Positions 44,217 to 53,603 of a stretch of DNA of 64,000 nucleotides are shown one piece after another. The notes below the pieces were generated by a model. That model was given only the letters and a program-made list of their open reading frames with translations, did not search any database and was not told the origin of the DNA. Each line of letters begins with the position of its first letter. The first letter of the stretch is position 1. Source of the stretch: Parabacteroides distasonis. GTDB taxonomy: Bacteria > Bacteroidota > Bacteroidia > Bacteroidales > Tannerellaceae. The DNA lies in contig JAFBIR010000003.1 in the NCBI GenBank assembly GCA_021531385.1, positions 1 through 64,000 on the forward strand, in the 5' to 3' direction. The translations under genes were made by a program, and so were the position numbers.

Positions 44217-45590
44217 CTACCTCATCAGTGCAAGGATGTCGGCAGGCAAAAGCACGTTCGACACTTCCCCTTTGGGCCTGTTTTTCAGAAAGAGCATCGG
44301 GACAATCGTGTGTTGTTTCGCAAACGGCAACAGATGCGCTTTGCGAAGCAGTTCGGCCTCCAGCCTTCCCCCATCCTCTTGTGTTGTCCATTTACATTCG
44401 CCAACCAACAGCAGCTTTTTATCGAGAGACTCCGCAATCACATCAAACTCCAACTGTTCGGGCTTCTTATCCTCATTGAGCACCGATCCCCACCAACGTT
44501 TTGCCTGACCATAGACGATGCCACCCACCAGATTTCCAGTCACGGCATCCCGGCAAAGCTTTTCCCATTGCACACTCACAAACTCGGAGAAATGGGCATT
44601 CAATGCCTGCTCTATAGGCAAGCGACGACCCAGCTCAATGAAGGAGCGATTTGGCACCACGAATTGATAGTAAAAAGCCATGAACGGATCGGCAATCTTG
44701 TAAAGACTCTTTTTGCTGTTCTTTTCATCCATGCCAAACGGAACCTCTTTCTCCAAGAAGCCCAGATCAATCAGCTTTTTCAAGGGACGCGAAAGATTCG
44801 TAGCCGGTTCATTACATCGGGCAGCGATCTCGGTCAACCGATTCGCCCCAGAACCAATGTAAGACATAATTGTCGATGTCTTGCCAATATCCTTTACATC
44901 ATCCTGAAAGAGCTTGACCGGTTCCTCATAGAGCATCCCATGGGCAGAAAGAGCCGTATGCCACAAGGCATCGTTAAGGGAAGCCCTTTGCTCTCTCAGC
45001 TCCCAATAACGAGGCACACCACCCCACACGGCATAGTTCTCAATCGCATCGACCACCGGAAGACGCAAAGCCTCTTGCAGATAGGGCAAACGGATCGGCA
45101 TGAGCCGCATGATCTCGTCAGCACGACCATAAAGCGGTGCGGTAGCATCCAAGAACAAGCCGTACATCATCTGTTGCGATGAGCCACAAAGCGCAAGATG
45201 AAACCTCAACGACCGCTCATCAACCAGCTTCTGCAAAACGGAAGGCAGCTCAGGCGATTGTTCTACGATATACGGAAACTCATCTATACACAACGTGAAA
45301 CGCTGATCAGTCCGATAATTGACCGCACGAAGCAAGGATTCCCAATCCGGATAGGTCAATCTATCGAAATCAGGGAATTTCTGTGCAATCACCTTGGCAA
45401 GCAATGCCCTTTGGTGTTGTCCCTCCGAGCGATCGGCAAGGAAATACACATCCTTGTCCACCAACACTTTTTTAATAAGCGTTGACTTGCCCAAACGCCT
45501 GCGGCCATACACGACGACCAACGCTGCTTTCTCCCTTGCGAGCGCCTCTTTCAGACGTGCCATCTCATCTATTCTATCTACGAAATCCAT
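44217..45590 (-). CDS. AAA ATPase with DUF234-type C-terminus
   Basis: The 457-residue protein belongs to the 'archaeal-type' ATPase group: N-terminal RIDEMARLKEAL, Walker A YGRRRLGKSTL, Walker B-like FTLCIDEFPYIV, sensor LALCGSSQQMM, and a C-terminal half with winged-helix and nuclease-like DUF234 segments (FDVIAESLDKKLLLVGECKW, a D-E-x-K-like pattern). Proteins of this type are scattered in accessory regions and act as ATP-driven nucleases or toxins, but none is well characterised. It lies between two copies of the macro-gene 5' sequence. Confidence 0.82.
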   Translation of the reverse strand: MDFVDRIDEMARLKEALAREKAALVVVYGRRRLGKSTLIKKVLVDKDVYFLADRSEGQHQRALLAKVIAQKFPDFDRLTYPDWESLLRAVNYRTDQRFTLCIDEFPYIVEQSPELPSVLQKLVDERSLRFHLALCGSSQQMMYGLFLDATAPLYGRADEIMRLMPIRLPYLQEALRLPVVDAIENYAVWGGVPRYWELREQRASLNDALWHTALSAHGMLYEEPVKLFQDDVKDIGKTSTIMSYIGSGANRLTEIAARCNEPATNLSRPLKKLIDLGFLEKEVPFGMDEKNSKKSLYKIADPFMAFYYQFVVPNRSFIELGRRLPIEQALNAHFSEFVSVQWEKLCRDAVTGNLVGGIVYGQAKRWWGSVLNEDKKPEQLEFDVIAESLDKKLLLVGECKWTTQEDGGRLEAELLRKAHLLPFAKQHTIVPMLFLKNRPKGEVSNVLLPADILALMR

Positions 45591-45757
45591 GCCCCATAAT
45601 TATGCACCACAAACATAATGTTTTTCATGCATAATTCCTATTGAAAGGAGTAAAAAAGTACAGATAAAATGACAAACAACAAGGAGAAGGCCTATTTATT
45701 CCGAATCAAATTTTCGCTTTATAGCCCTATCGAGCTTGACCGAGAGATTGTGGCAAT

Positions 45758-45795
45758 TCACACAACCACCTGGATATCATTCATTTGATTCGTCA
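45758..45795 (-). pseudogene. macro-domain gene remnant C (5' end only)
   Basis: Leftward from ATG 45795, MTNQMNDIQVVV then stop. The upstream sequence (to about 45830) also matches that of remnant B (ATTGTTAT..GCAAGAAT.. before the ATG), so a gene start with its leader was copied. Confidence 0.55.
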
Positions 45796-45821
45796 TAGAT
45801 AATAATTCTTGCCGATAACAA

Positions 45822-46169
45822 TCATGATTGTTTGTCACAAGCACTTTCCTCATCTTCAACATTTTCCATTTCCTTTCGCAAATCAGCCAGGATCTTTCCA
45901 TTATAGGAGAAGAACTTGGCTCCTTGGTAAGCATTGGAAGGAGTCCTTTTCTCATCAGGAAGAAATGTCCCGACAAAAGGAGATAATTTATATATGCGAT
46001 TATCATATTCAACAGAATCATCTGATGCCACCTTCACTTTTATACCTGTAGGTTCAAATTTGATGTATTCCCCAATCTGGATACCTATCCATCTTCCTTG
46101 ACTCAGCGGCCATAAAAAAGGGGATCCCGTGCAGGAATCCCCCTCAAAGATCATACATCTCATAGTCAA
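45822..46169 (-). CDS. hypothetical protein, probably truncated at the 5' end
   Basis: About 90 convincing codons (IGIQIGEYIKFEPTGIKVKV to the acidic end NVEDEESACDKQS). The part before this overlaps a leftward terminator hairpin (46143-46120), so the apparent N-terminus is probably not real, and no good start lies after the hairpin. It may be the C-terminal remnant of a larger protein. The family is not recognised. Confidence 0.4.
   Translation of the reverse strand: MTMRCMIFEGDSCTGSPFLWPLSQGRWIGIQIGEYIKFEPTGIKVKVASDDSVEYDNRIYKLSPFVGTFLPDEKRTPSNAYQGAKFFSYNGKILADLRKEMENVEDEESACDKQS
46120..46143 (-). terminator. terminator downstream of the HU-like remnant
   Basis: Leftward GGGGGATTCC pairs with GGGATCCCC and is followed by T6 (A-run 46114-46119). 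Confidence 0.7.
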
Positions 46170-46242
46170 GACTGTGGTAATGTATATCTTTCTATAACAT
46201 AGTCAAGGTTTCGACCGCAAAGGAATGTCTTATTTCCTTAAA

Positions 46243-46645
46243 TCATAAATCTTCACCTACATTTCCCGCCTTTATATGTTGTAAAACATGTTCGGGTTGA
46301 CTCATTGCCATGTTTAACAAGCTTGTGCTTATATCGAACTCACGTGTTAGTAAAGGTATTAGGATCTTTGACGCCCGAGCTGGAAGAGATGGTCTGGAAA
46401 GAGCCAAGCCCATCCAACCTGCAGACCTCACCTTTTTGCAATGATCTTTTCAACTCATAGATGAACCCGTCGAGCACGAGCTTCACGTCGCCCTCGGAGG
46501 CAGTCGTGCGTGCGGCGATATTCTCACACATCTGTTTCAAATCGTTCATGCCCGACGCACTGGTCTGGGCATAATAGAGCTTGGAGTCTTCGGCGGCTCC
46601 CTTGGTCATGTCCTTACGAAGGACTAAGTGGTAATGTACGGCCAT
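46243..46645 (-). pseudogene. HU-like DNA-binding protein, frameshifted
   Basis: From ATG 46645 the frame gives a normal HU-like N-terminal body (MAVHYHLVLRKDMTKGAAED, then GEVCRLDGLGSFQTISSSSG) and ends early at 46340 after 101 residues. A shift of one base near 46345 would continue the reading as EFDISTSLLNMAMSQPEHVL to 46243. Family members are usually 120-150 residues, so either the gene is frameshifted or the tail was lost. It lacks the Pro/Glu-NPDIV tail of the HU-like protein at 30331. Confidence 0.6.
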
Positions 46646-46891
46646 ATAGTAAAAGTTTTAAAGGTTAGACACCGCATCTTGAGATGCTTTAAAAAGTAGG
46701 TAAAGGTAGAGAGAAAAAATCTGACAATCAAATGAATGGGGAGTTTTCGGGGGATTCGGCCTCTTGATTACCCAGCCCTCGAAAGCTCCCGCCGGCGCAT
46801 CCCGCCGATCCAGAAAAGAGCGATGGAGCGCCCTCTTTACGCAAGCGTTTCTATCGGTTGTGATCAATTAACAAAGAAATACTGTTTATAT

Positions 46892-46923
46892 GTTGTGTGG
46901 ATCGGTGCTTTTATCTATTTTTG
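46892..46923 (+). promoter_or_regulatory. promoter of the gene at 46986
   Basis: GTTG (46892-46895) and TATTTTTG (46916-46923) are 20 bp apart. The stretch 46646-46891 shows a small hairpin (GCATCTTGAGATGC near 46673-46686) and otherwise nothing I can name. Confidence 0.5.
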
Positions 46924-46985
46924 CCGCCCCTTTTGGAGATCCGAGGTAAGTTGCTGAGGATAAGAATCAAAAGGGTAAATCGAAC

Positions 46986-47567
46986 ATGGAAGACAAAATT
47001 CTGAAGGCCGAAGAGGCCGATGGAAAGAAGCTCTGCGAAGATCTCAGTGAAGAGGAAGAGTTCAGTGAAGAGTTGGAAAATAACTTTCCGCAGGCCCTAC
47101 AACGATTCAGGCGCAGTACCATCCGGCTGTGTATGCGAGAGGGGAAGAAACTCCTGTTAGGTTTTAAAGTGGTGAAAGAGAACAGGACCGACAAACATCC
47201 AAAACGGATCCCATGCGTGACTGTCTGCGCGCCGGAAGTGTTCATTCGTCCCAAGCTTTACTTAAACCGCCAAGTGATCGACTGGCTGTTCAACTACTTG
47301 CTGACAGGCGAGATCGACGACAGCGCTACGCATCCGAAGGAATGGGACAGGCTGCCCGAGAAGGAGGGACTGGATTTTGAGCGAAACATGCTGTTGGAAA
47401 GCTTAAACAGAGGCGGCAAGGTGACCCATTATGATGGCAACGGCCGGAAGCTCTACATGGTTGTCGGCTTTCCACATGGAGAGATCTGCTTCTCGCCCTA
47501 CTTGAAAGGGTACTTCTGGTTAGAGGTGCAAACTGCGTTAAACAAGCAAGCGCATGTTGAGGCCTGA
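46986..47567 (+). CDS. hypothetical protein
   Basis: The 193-residue protein has an acidic N-terminus (LSEEEEFSEELENN) and a basic middle (FRRSTIRLCMREGKKLLLGF, VKENRTDKHPKR). No signal peptide or membrane helix is seen. I do not recognise the family. It has its own promoter and a strong terminator 14 bp after the stop, so it is probably functional. Confidence 0.6.
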   Translation: MEDKILKAEEADGKKLCEDLSEEEEFSEELENNFPQALQRFRRSTIRLCMREGKKLLLGFKVVKENRTDKHPKRIPCVTVCAPEVFIRPKLYLNRQVIDWLFNYLLTGEIDDSATHPKEWDRLPEKEGLDFERNMLLESLNRGGKVTHYDGNGRKLYMVVGFPHGEICFSPYLKGYFWLEVQTALNKQAHVEA

Positions 47568-47580
47568 GAGAACAAGCCAC

Positions 47581-47606
47581 GGCGGTGTGTCGAAGTGCAC
47601 ACCGCC
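47581..47606 (+). terminator. terminator hairpin
   Basis: GGCGGTGTG (47581-47589) pairs perfectly with CACACCGCC (47598-47606), followed by a T-rich stretch. Confidence 0.7.
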
Positions 47607-47628
47607 TATTTCTCATTTAAAAAAAAGT

Positions 47629-48077
47629 ATGAATGTTGAACAGTTGATCATTAACCAGGGGGAATGGCTGCTCGACGCACTGAGCAGAGCTGGCTATGAG
47701 AACATTCCAACTAACACCATCTTAGACAAGACTTTAACAGGCTTAGGCGCCACACATGCCGAGCTAACGCCAATCGCCACTCGATCATAATCGAGCCTAA
47801 CGTGCCGGTCATACTCGGCAAGACCGATGAGCATCCAGAGTGGTTGGCCGTCTGGGAGAAATACACCGTCAAGCAAGTGGAGAACTACTTGATTTCCAAT
47901 CGACAGCCGAAGAAGTTGATCTGTACTCCAGAGGGGTTTCGCAAATTCCGCCGAGCGGCTCAGCAGAAAGGTATTGACATTTACAAGGTATTCCTCATTT
48001 CGCAATTTGAGGTTGATTCCATGAGCGCAACAATCAACGTCGCAATCAATCATTGGTTGAAAATAAGCAGGAAATAA
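47629..48077 (+). pseudogene. frameshifted gene of a mobile-element protein family
   Basis: The first 47 codons (MNVEQLIINQGEWLLDALSR ... LTGLGATHAEL) and the second frame (NRHSIIIEPNVPVILGK ... VFLISQFE) belong together; a one-base insertion near 47772 separates them. The pairing GLGATH..NRHSIIIEPNVPVI is a pattern I know from an uncharacterised protein family of Bacteroidales mobile elements. The 3' end (DSMSATINVAINHW) also looks truncated, just before an IS element. Confidence 0.6.
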
Positions 48078-48112
48078 TATACACCTTTATGTTGACCACA
48101 AATCCGCTTGCG

Positions 48113-49249
48113 GGCTTAATCAAGTATGCATAACGGGATAAGGTACCTAAAATATGTTTAGAACCTGAGGTTCAGGCGTTAGGTTTAGTGTTGGTTACAT
48201 TTCGATTAACTACCTTTATATCGGAAAGGAGATAAAGGTTGTTGGTTATGATAAATTCAAAGTTTTATAAGCTGTTTATTGACGAGGATGCTTGCATGAA
48301 CCATTTTAAGGCGCTTAAGGAAAAGCATATGGTTGGTCCGGAATGTGGCCATCAAGAGTTTAAATGGATTCCGTACCGGAAGGCCCATCAATGCTGTCAA
48401 TGCGGTAAGCGCATACCGCTGCGCAAGAATACAATGCTTGAGCGTAGCAAGCTGCCATATAACTACTGGTATGCGGCCGTACACCTCATGACGACCATGA
48501 AGCTTAGCGTATCCGCAAAGGAGGTTCAACGTCAGTTGGGCCACAAGTTCTACCAACTGATCTGGGAGCTTTGTCACAAGATCAAGGATGTCATGGGTAG
48601 GTACGACAATCGACACAAATTGAGGGGCAATGTCGAGGTGGACGAGGCTTTCTTTACCTGTTATACGCCAGCGGAGCTGAAAAACAAGATTTTGACTCGT
48701 GGATCAGGATCCGAGAGAAAAGAGAAAGTGGTTGTTATGGCTGAATCGGAGTTCCCGGATAAGCCCAAGAAAGGAGGGAAAATCAAGGCGTTGCACCATG
48801 TGCGTATGGTAAGGGGTGGATGACCTGAAGAAAGACTCTCTTAACCGGGTCATCGTACGTAATTTGAAGAAGGATAGCGTGATCATATCGGACGCATCGT
48901 CCTCTCACGATGATTTCCGTAAGTTCTGCAAGGAAGTCGTGAGCAAGGTGATCAAGCCAGAGGAGATGGATTTCTTCATGCCTTGGGTACATACGGCCAT
49001 ATCAAACACGAAGCGTATGCTGGATGCCGTGCATCATGGGATCATGAAGGATTATCTCCAGTATTACCTGGATATGGCCTCCTATAAGATAAACAGAGGT
49101 ACAAAGAATATTGAACCATTTTATCCCCTAATGGAATTTACGGTGGTGCAGCCAACCAGATTTACGAGTAGGGATTATCCGCTCGCTAAGGAATACAATC
49201 TATTTTACGATTTTTAGGTATGTTTTCCCGTTATGTATATAATCAAGCC
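48113..49249 (+). mobile_element. IS1595-family (ISXO2-like) insertion sequence
   Basis: Terminal inverted repeats of about 38-40 bp are visible: left GGCTTAATCAAGTATGCATA (48113-48132) onward; right, on the opposite strand, GGCTTGATTATATACATAAC (49249-49230) onward; both contain CATAACGGGA and TACCTAAAA. No matching target duplication is seen, so the flanks may have changed. Confidence 0.7.
48248..49217 (+). pseudogene. IS1595-type transposase, frameshifted
   Basis: The first frame (48248-48823) has the zinc-ribbon segment (CCQCGKRIPLRKNTM) and the start of the DDE domain (GNVEVDEAFFTC); the second (48816-49217) continues it (SVIISDASSSHDDF and TKRMLDAVHHGIMKDYLQYY). A shift near 48820 breaks the gene, so the IS is probably inactive unless programmed frameshifting occurs. 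The stretch 49250-49332 holds nothing recognisable. Confidence 0.75.
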
Positions 49250-49332
49250 ATAAATATGGCGGCTTGACGTGCCTAAGGTTGAAGTATGTTTTTTGCACAC
49301 AGCGATTTCATTTAACTTTTCGTTAAAGGACA

Positions 49333-50668
49333 GCATTCCCCTACCCATACCAGGCCGGGATAGGTCAAGTTGAGTTACGATGATTGTCAACACATTAAGT
49401 CAGAATTGAAAAGCGTTTTTTCTTATTTCTGCATCAAGAATCTAAAGATAGCGGTTAAGTTGCCACGCAGCATTCTGAGTATCTCGGTGACACCCTCGGC
49501 CTTGTCACTCTTCTTGCGTCTAAGCTTCTTCCATATATGGATAATGGACAGAGCGATACGTTGCAACGTATCAAGGTTTCTTGCCCCTGCTGCCCTCTTG
49601 CGTTTAATCTGGTCTTGTTTGAAGTTACGATCCAGCTGCCAGTGCATGCTCTCTATGCTCCAATGCTGCCTGATTATATTGCCAAAAGTTGCAGCGTCAG
49701 TATCCAAGTTGCTGATATATAGTCTTCGATCAGATGTTTCCTTACGATTTTTCTGGTCCGTTGACATGACATTGACCTCAATGATTCTCAACACGCAGCT
49801 CCACTTCTCAGGATCGACATCAAGATCCTCGGGGTGGTAAACCCGGCATGTGCGCCGGTCGATCCGACCGTGATCGAGCTGAAAGTCCTCGACTGTTACA
49901 GAATAGCTCTTGGCTATCTTTAGCCTGTCCGCGGAGTTATAGAATAAGTCCTTCCGGTTCGCCTTTAGCTCGATAACAAAATACCCTCCAGCGGATACGT
50001 TCGGGTCAGTTATCTCGCGATGACAGAACATGGCACCCATCGTGAGCACACTGCCCTCTAAAGGAATTTTTTGAGCAGCTTCGGAGCGGACTTTAACTCA
50101 TTGCTCTTCTTCTCGCACAACTCCATTGCCAACGTTATTCCGGCCCCACGTCATATATGGAGATAATATCAGGGTTACGCCCGTTCTCGTTGATCGTCCC
50201 TCTGGGCGCTTTCCCATCAACGCTTATGACCCTGATCTCTTGATCGTTGAGCTGATCGGCGAACCGATTGGCAAATCCCTGTAGCATATCAGACATCATC
50301 TCATGCTCAACGCACTGGAACATACGGCATAATGTTGATACTGAAGGAACTCCGTTCTTCAATATACCGTAGGTGCTCTGTAGCCTGCCGAGATTACGTT
50401 CAGCGAAGGCAATGCAATCCTTATAATAGATCTGGCCGTCCAGATAGCAGAGAACAACTAATAAAATCAGGTCTGACAGGGGATGCTTGAAGTTACCTTT
50501 TTTAGTACGTCGGTAATCCTCGACCGACATTGCGAAATGCGCTACCGCCTCCAGAATGGTACCGTTCATTTCTTCCGATAGATTTTCTAAACTTTTCATA
50601 GTTACGTTTGGTTCATATAAATAGCATTGAGACTAAGTGCATGACTAAATGCAGTTTTAAGGGAGTGC
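49333..50668 (-). mobile_element. ISAs1-family insertion sequence, degenerate
   Basis: Ends are proposed from the inverted match GCATTCCCCTAC (49333-49344) to GCACTCCCTTAA (opposite strand, 50668-50657), 9 of 12 bases. The transposase inside is broken. Confidence 0.5.
49423..50599 (-). pseudogene. ISAs1-type transposase in pieces
   Basis: The N-terminal part (50599-50135; HPLSDLILLVVLCYLDG, VISVDGKAPRGT) and the catalytic/C-terminal part (50049-49423; TMGAMFCHREIT, YFVIELKANRKDLF, RQHWSIESMHWQLD) are joined by about 85 bp with stops and shifts. It matches the H-repeat/ISAs1 family and is not functional as read. Confidence 0.75.
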
Positions 50669-50811
50669 AAAAGTAAAGACTTGACGGTGATCTTTCAAAT
50701 TGTTTGACTAATCAAACGTTAATGCGCATTTTTCGAAAGTCTTTGGACGTTAAGTCTTGTTGCTTTTAAATGAAAACGCCGTGATGTTTATGTCACATTA
50801 TGCCACGGAAG

Positions 50812-50843
50812 TTTGCAAGTGCCCCCAAAATATTATAACTTTG
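50812..50843 (+). promoter_or_regulatory. promoter of the OGG-like gene module
   Basis: TTTG (50812-50815) and TAACTTTG (50836-50843) are 20 bp apart, a full consensus. The start at 50861 lies just downstream, with AGAGG as a ribosome site. Confidence 0.65.
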
Positions 50844-50860
50844 CGTGCAGTCAGAGGTTT

Positions 50861-52606
50861 ATGATGGATTCAATCGAGGAAATTCTTGGAAATTCAATGT
50901 TCTACCCCGCATGCGGAGAGGACGGTCTTCCCGTGAAGTACTTCAACGAGCATTTCGCGGAGTACGGCATAGATAGTTATGTCTATGTTGACTATGCAAT
51001 GAATGCAGATCGTCTCAAGGACATCCAGAATGGCTTCCGCTACTATCACGTAGTGGAGCAGATAGATCTGGCCGAGGGTGATCTTGTCGCCCCTGGAACG
51101 GACTACAGGAAGTACGCGTCTGTCCTGACAGATGAAGAGATAGTCAGGCAGAAGGAAGTCGTGTATGGCATGTACCGGGGCTTGATAAGACCTTTCGCGA
51201 GGCATATCGAATATGAACGAAACGATGATGCAGACAAAGTCCGTGGTCCTGAACGGTTCACCATGCTTTACATCGGAGCCGAAGGAGTAGCTGCATACGC
51301 TGCCTTGTACAGTACCCGAGGCATTGCTCCGAGGGCCATAGCCATCATCGCCCCGGGGACAGGATTCGGTGGCAACTACACCGACTTCTATGACCCAGAC
51401 TCCGCGCTTATAAAGCTGATACGTCAGGGTGAGTCACAGCCTGAATACATCATGTTCGGCGATGACAGGGTCAGGGGATTTGATGAGTACTTAGAGAATT
51501 TCGATAACTTAAGACAACTAGATATTATGGCTATTTCCCCAAATCTACACTATTCAGGTAATTATCAGAGACACTCAGCAAATGAAATACAAGGGCTGCC
51601 AGAGAGCTGCCGTGCAGTCATGACGCGACTGGATCATCTCGGAGTTGAATATGACGATATCGTCAAGCAGAAAGAAACGGGCATAGATAGACTTGAACAA
51701 TATATATACAATCGTATTAATACCGTTTCCTATAATGACCTGACAGATGGAGAGCTCTGGCAAATCTTTCATCTGATTCAGATATGGGGTGGACGCATGG
51801 GAAAGATATACAATGCCAAAAACTATATTGGAAAAGAAGGTGCCATTATCGACGCATATAGAAAGCTGGTTCGTACCTGTTTGACAATTGATAGTGAGAA
51901 ACCCCGCCAAGAAATATATAAGACCGTGTATGGCGCGCTTGAATCCTTCTGCAAACTTGATGGGATGGGAGTTGCATATGCATCAAAACACACAAGGTTT
52001 TGGCTGTCAAAATCCATGGGAAGAGACTATGCTTTACCTATTTATGACAGTATTATGGCAAAAGGTGTCGTTGGGGAAAGATATGGCGCGTCATTGTCCC
52101 GTATAATGTGCTACTGGGCTGCAATGGACAATAAATCATCTTCTGAGAATGTCTCGCCATTCAGCCTGGAGCGTCAATTGTTTGATTACTTTAAGGAACA
52201 TCCAAATTATGTGGGTGATGCCAAGGACGGTTGCCCTTCATTTAAGACAGTTGAGTCAAAAGTTGAAAGTTCACAGGCGAAAAGCATAAGACAATCGTGT
52301 GCGTTGAAGCATAAAAAAGATGGTGACATCACCATTTTAGGTCCTGGCGAGGTCATGTCTATCAATTCATATGAGTTGAAATTGTACGTCGGGCAAGATA
52401 AGAAAGGTTACCTGTGCAAATACAAGTTCATGGAGAATAATGTCGATAAACATGAAGTCTTTTGCGGTTCCTCTGTTCTCTCGATTCTCAATGAAGCGCA
52501 AAAGAATAAAAAGACATACGATTATAAACGTTGCAAAAATATAGAAGATGCTCGTAAGTTGTTTGAGCAGGTAAAAGCCGAGATTCTGCGTTTGCAGCAG
52601 AAGTAA
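50861..52606 (+). CDS. large accessory protein with possible OGG-fold C-terminal region
   Basis: About 581 residues, starting MMDSIEEILGNSMFYPACGE. ATG 50861 is chosen because an earlier start would overlap the promoter; ATG 50864 is also possible. The N-terminal third (MFYPACGEDGLPVKYFNEHF, YVYVDYAMNADRL) resembles no family I can name. The section about 300-430 (IQIWGGRMGKIYN, YASKHTRFWL, ALPIYDSIMAKG) recalls the '8-oxoguanine glycosylase OGG-fold' proteins found in accessory islands; catalytic residues cannot be confirmed. A ~100-residue C-terminal domain follows. It begins a rightward four-gene module with its own promoter. Confidence 0.6.
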   Translation: MMDSIEEILGNSMFYPACGEDGLPVKYFNEHFAEYGIDSYVYVDYAMNADRLKDIQNGFRYYHVVEQIDLAEGDLVAPGTDYRKYASVLTDEEIVRQKEVVYGMYRGLIRPFARHIEYERNDDADKVRGPERFTMLYIGAEGVAAYAALYSTRGIAPRAIAIIAPGTGFGGNYTDFYDPDSALIKLIRQGESQPEYIMFGDDRVRGFDEYLENFDNLRQLDIMAISPNLHYSGNYQRHSANEIQGLPESCRAVMTRLDHLGVEYDDIVKQKETGIDRLEQYIYNRINTVSYNDLTDGELWQIFHLIQIWGGRMGKIYNAKNYIGKEGAIIDAYRKLVRTCLTIDSEKPRQEIYKTVYGALESFCKLDGMGVAYASKHTRFWLSKSMGRDYALPIYDSIMAKGVVGERYGASLSRIMCYWAAMDNKSSSENVSPFSLERQLFDYFKEHPNYVGDAKDGCPSFKTVESKVESSQAKSIRQSCALKHKKDGDITILGPGEVMSINSYELKLYVGQDKKGYLCKYKFMENNVDKHEVFCGSSVLSILNEAQKNKKTYDYKRCKNIEDARKLFEQVKAEILRLQQK

Positions 52607-52645
52607 TAACAAATGAATTCTATTATCGTTAAACATAAATTTTTA

Positions 52646-53335
52646 ATGGCAAAGAAAGTAAAATTGACCCTCAGTGGTTTTGCAGGAGTATATGACACAC
52701 AGTACACCTTCCATGAGGGAGATGGTCTCGATACTGTGATCCGCGCATATGTGGACGAAGATGAGGAGGCTATGGATGAGATAGACGATTGTGGCGGTCT
52801 TGACTCATATATCATCGATCTGCCTGTATGTAACCCAGATGGGCTGGCTGGAGCGGGATTGTCACTTAATATAATCAATGACCTGACATTGAACGAGGTG
52901 ACTGCGGTTGTAGACGGCGAGACCGTATTCTCTAAAAACTGGTCTGATGACGGAGAATGGCTTGAGAATATAGTCGAAGAGAAGATAGCCAGTGCTATGA
53001 CCCGGGAGGAAGACTTCCGCCAGCCTGTCTTTGACCTGATCTCTGAAGGCAAACATGAAGAGATAGTTGCAATCAGGAAAATGGAGGGCGATCACATAGA
53101 TATCTACCTTGAATATGAGTTTGAAATAGAGGACGAATTTGATTTCAATAAATTCCAGTTCATCAAGGTGATCGATGAAGAAGGAGATGAAGAATTGCTC
53201 TATGAAGAGGCTCTCTATGATGGAAAACCTATAAAAGGAGAAGATACGGGCGACCATTGTCAAGACCATGTGGACATCTATCTGTCAACCTTCACAGCAG
53301 ATGGAGAAGATCTGACAGAACTCGACAGCTTCTAG
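52646..53335 (+). CDS. acidic module protein, unknown (has a broken paralogue downstream)
   Basis: About 229 residues from MAKKVKLTLSGFAGVYDTQY; an in-frame ATG at 52613 would add 11 residues. The protein is strongly acidic (VDEDEEAMDEIDDCGG) with beta-type segments. Its C-terminal half (EYEFEIEDEFDFNKFQF, EALYDGKPI) matches the fragment at 54930-55223 (FEFEIEGEFDINKLQF, EILYDGEKY). I do not recognise the family. It follows the OGG-like gene by about 40 bp. Confidence 0.6.
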   Translation: MAKKVKLTLSGFAGVYDTQYTFHEGDGLDTVIRAYVDEDEEAMDEIDDCGGLDSYIIDLPVCNPDGLAGAGLSLNIINDLTLNEVTAVVDGETVFSKNWSDDGEWLENIVEEKIASAMTREEDFRQPVFDLISEGKHEEIVAIRKMEGDHIDIYLEYEFEIEDEFDFNKFQFIKVIDEEGDEELLYEEALYDGKPIKGEDTGDHCQDHVDIYLSTFTADGEDLTELDSF

Positions 53336-53369
53336 AATAACGGGGAACAAATATCACAATTACAGCCCC

Positions 53370-53597
53370 ATGGCACATTTTGATTCTGTAGAACAAGTGA
53401 TACAAGCACTGTTGGATGTCGGGTACACTGAAGAAGAAATTGATTATATCACCGGTGAAGGTTGGGATAAATTAATGAAACTCGATGATCTCACAGCCGA
53501 TATTAGCCCGTCTGAGTATATCATGCGTTTCATCAGGGCGAAGGAACCTTATACGGGAGATAGCCAGATTGATCCATTGGATGATCTTCCATTTTAA
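53370..53597 (+). CDS. 75-residue protein ending in an SSB-type tail
   Basis: A small acidic helical protein (VEQVIQALLDVGYTEEEIDY) whose last residues are SQIDPLDDLPF. The acidic -DDLPF end is the same as the C-terminal interaction tip of Bacteroidetes single-stranded DNA-binding protein, which docks RecQ, PriA, RecO and other repair proteins. No OB fold is present, so this would be a free SSB-tail peptide. It may recruit or compete for SSB partners. It lies 34 bp after the acidic gene and 6 bp before the next. Confidence 0.6.
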   Translation: MAHFDSVEQVIQALLDVGYTEEEIDYITGEGWDKLMKLDDLTADISPSEYIMRFIRAKEPYTGDSQIDPLDDLPF

Positions 53598-53603
53598 GAA
53601 TCA

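Noticed and set aside
44175-45182. 335-codon plus-strand frame opposite the AAA ATPase
   Set aside because: The minus strand has Walker motifs and a DUF234-like end; the plus frame has no recognisable features.
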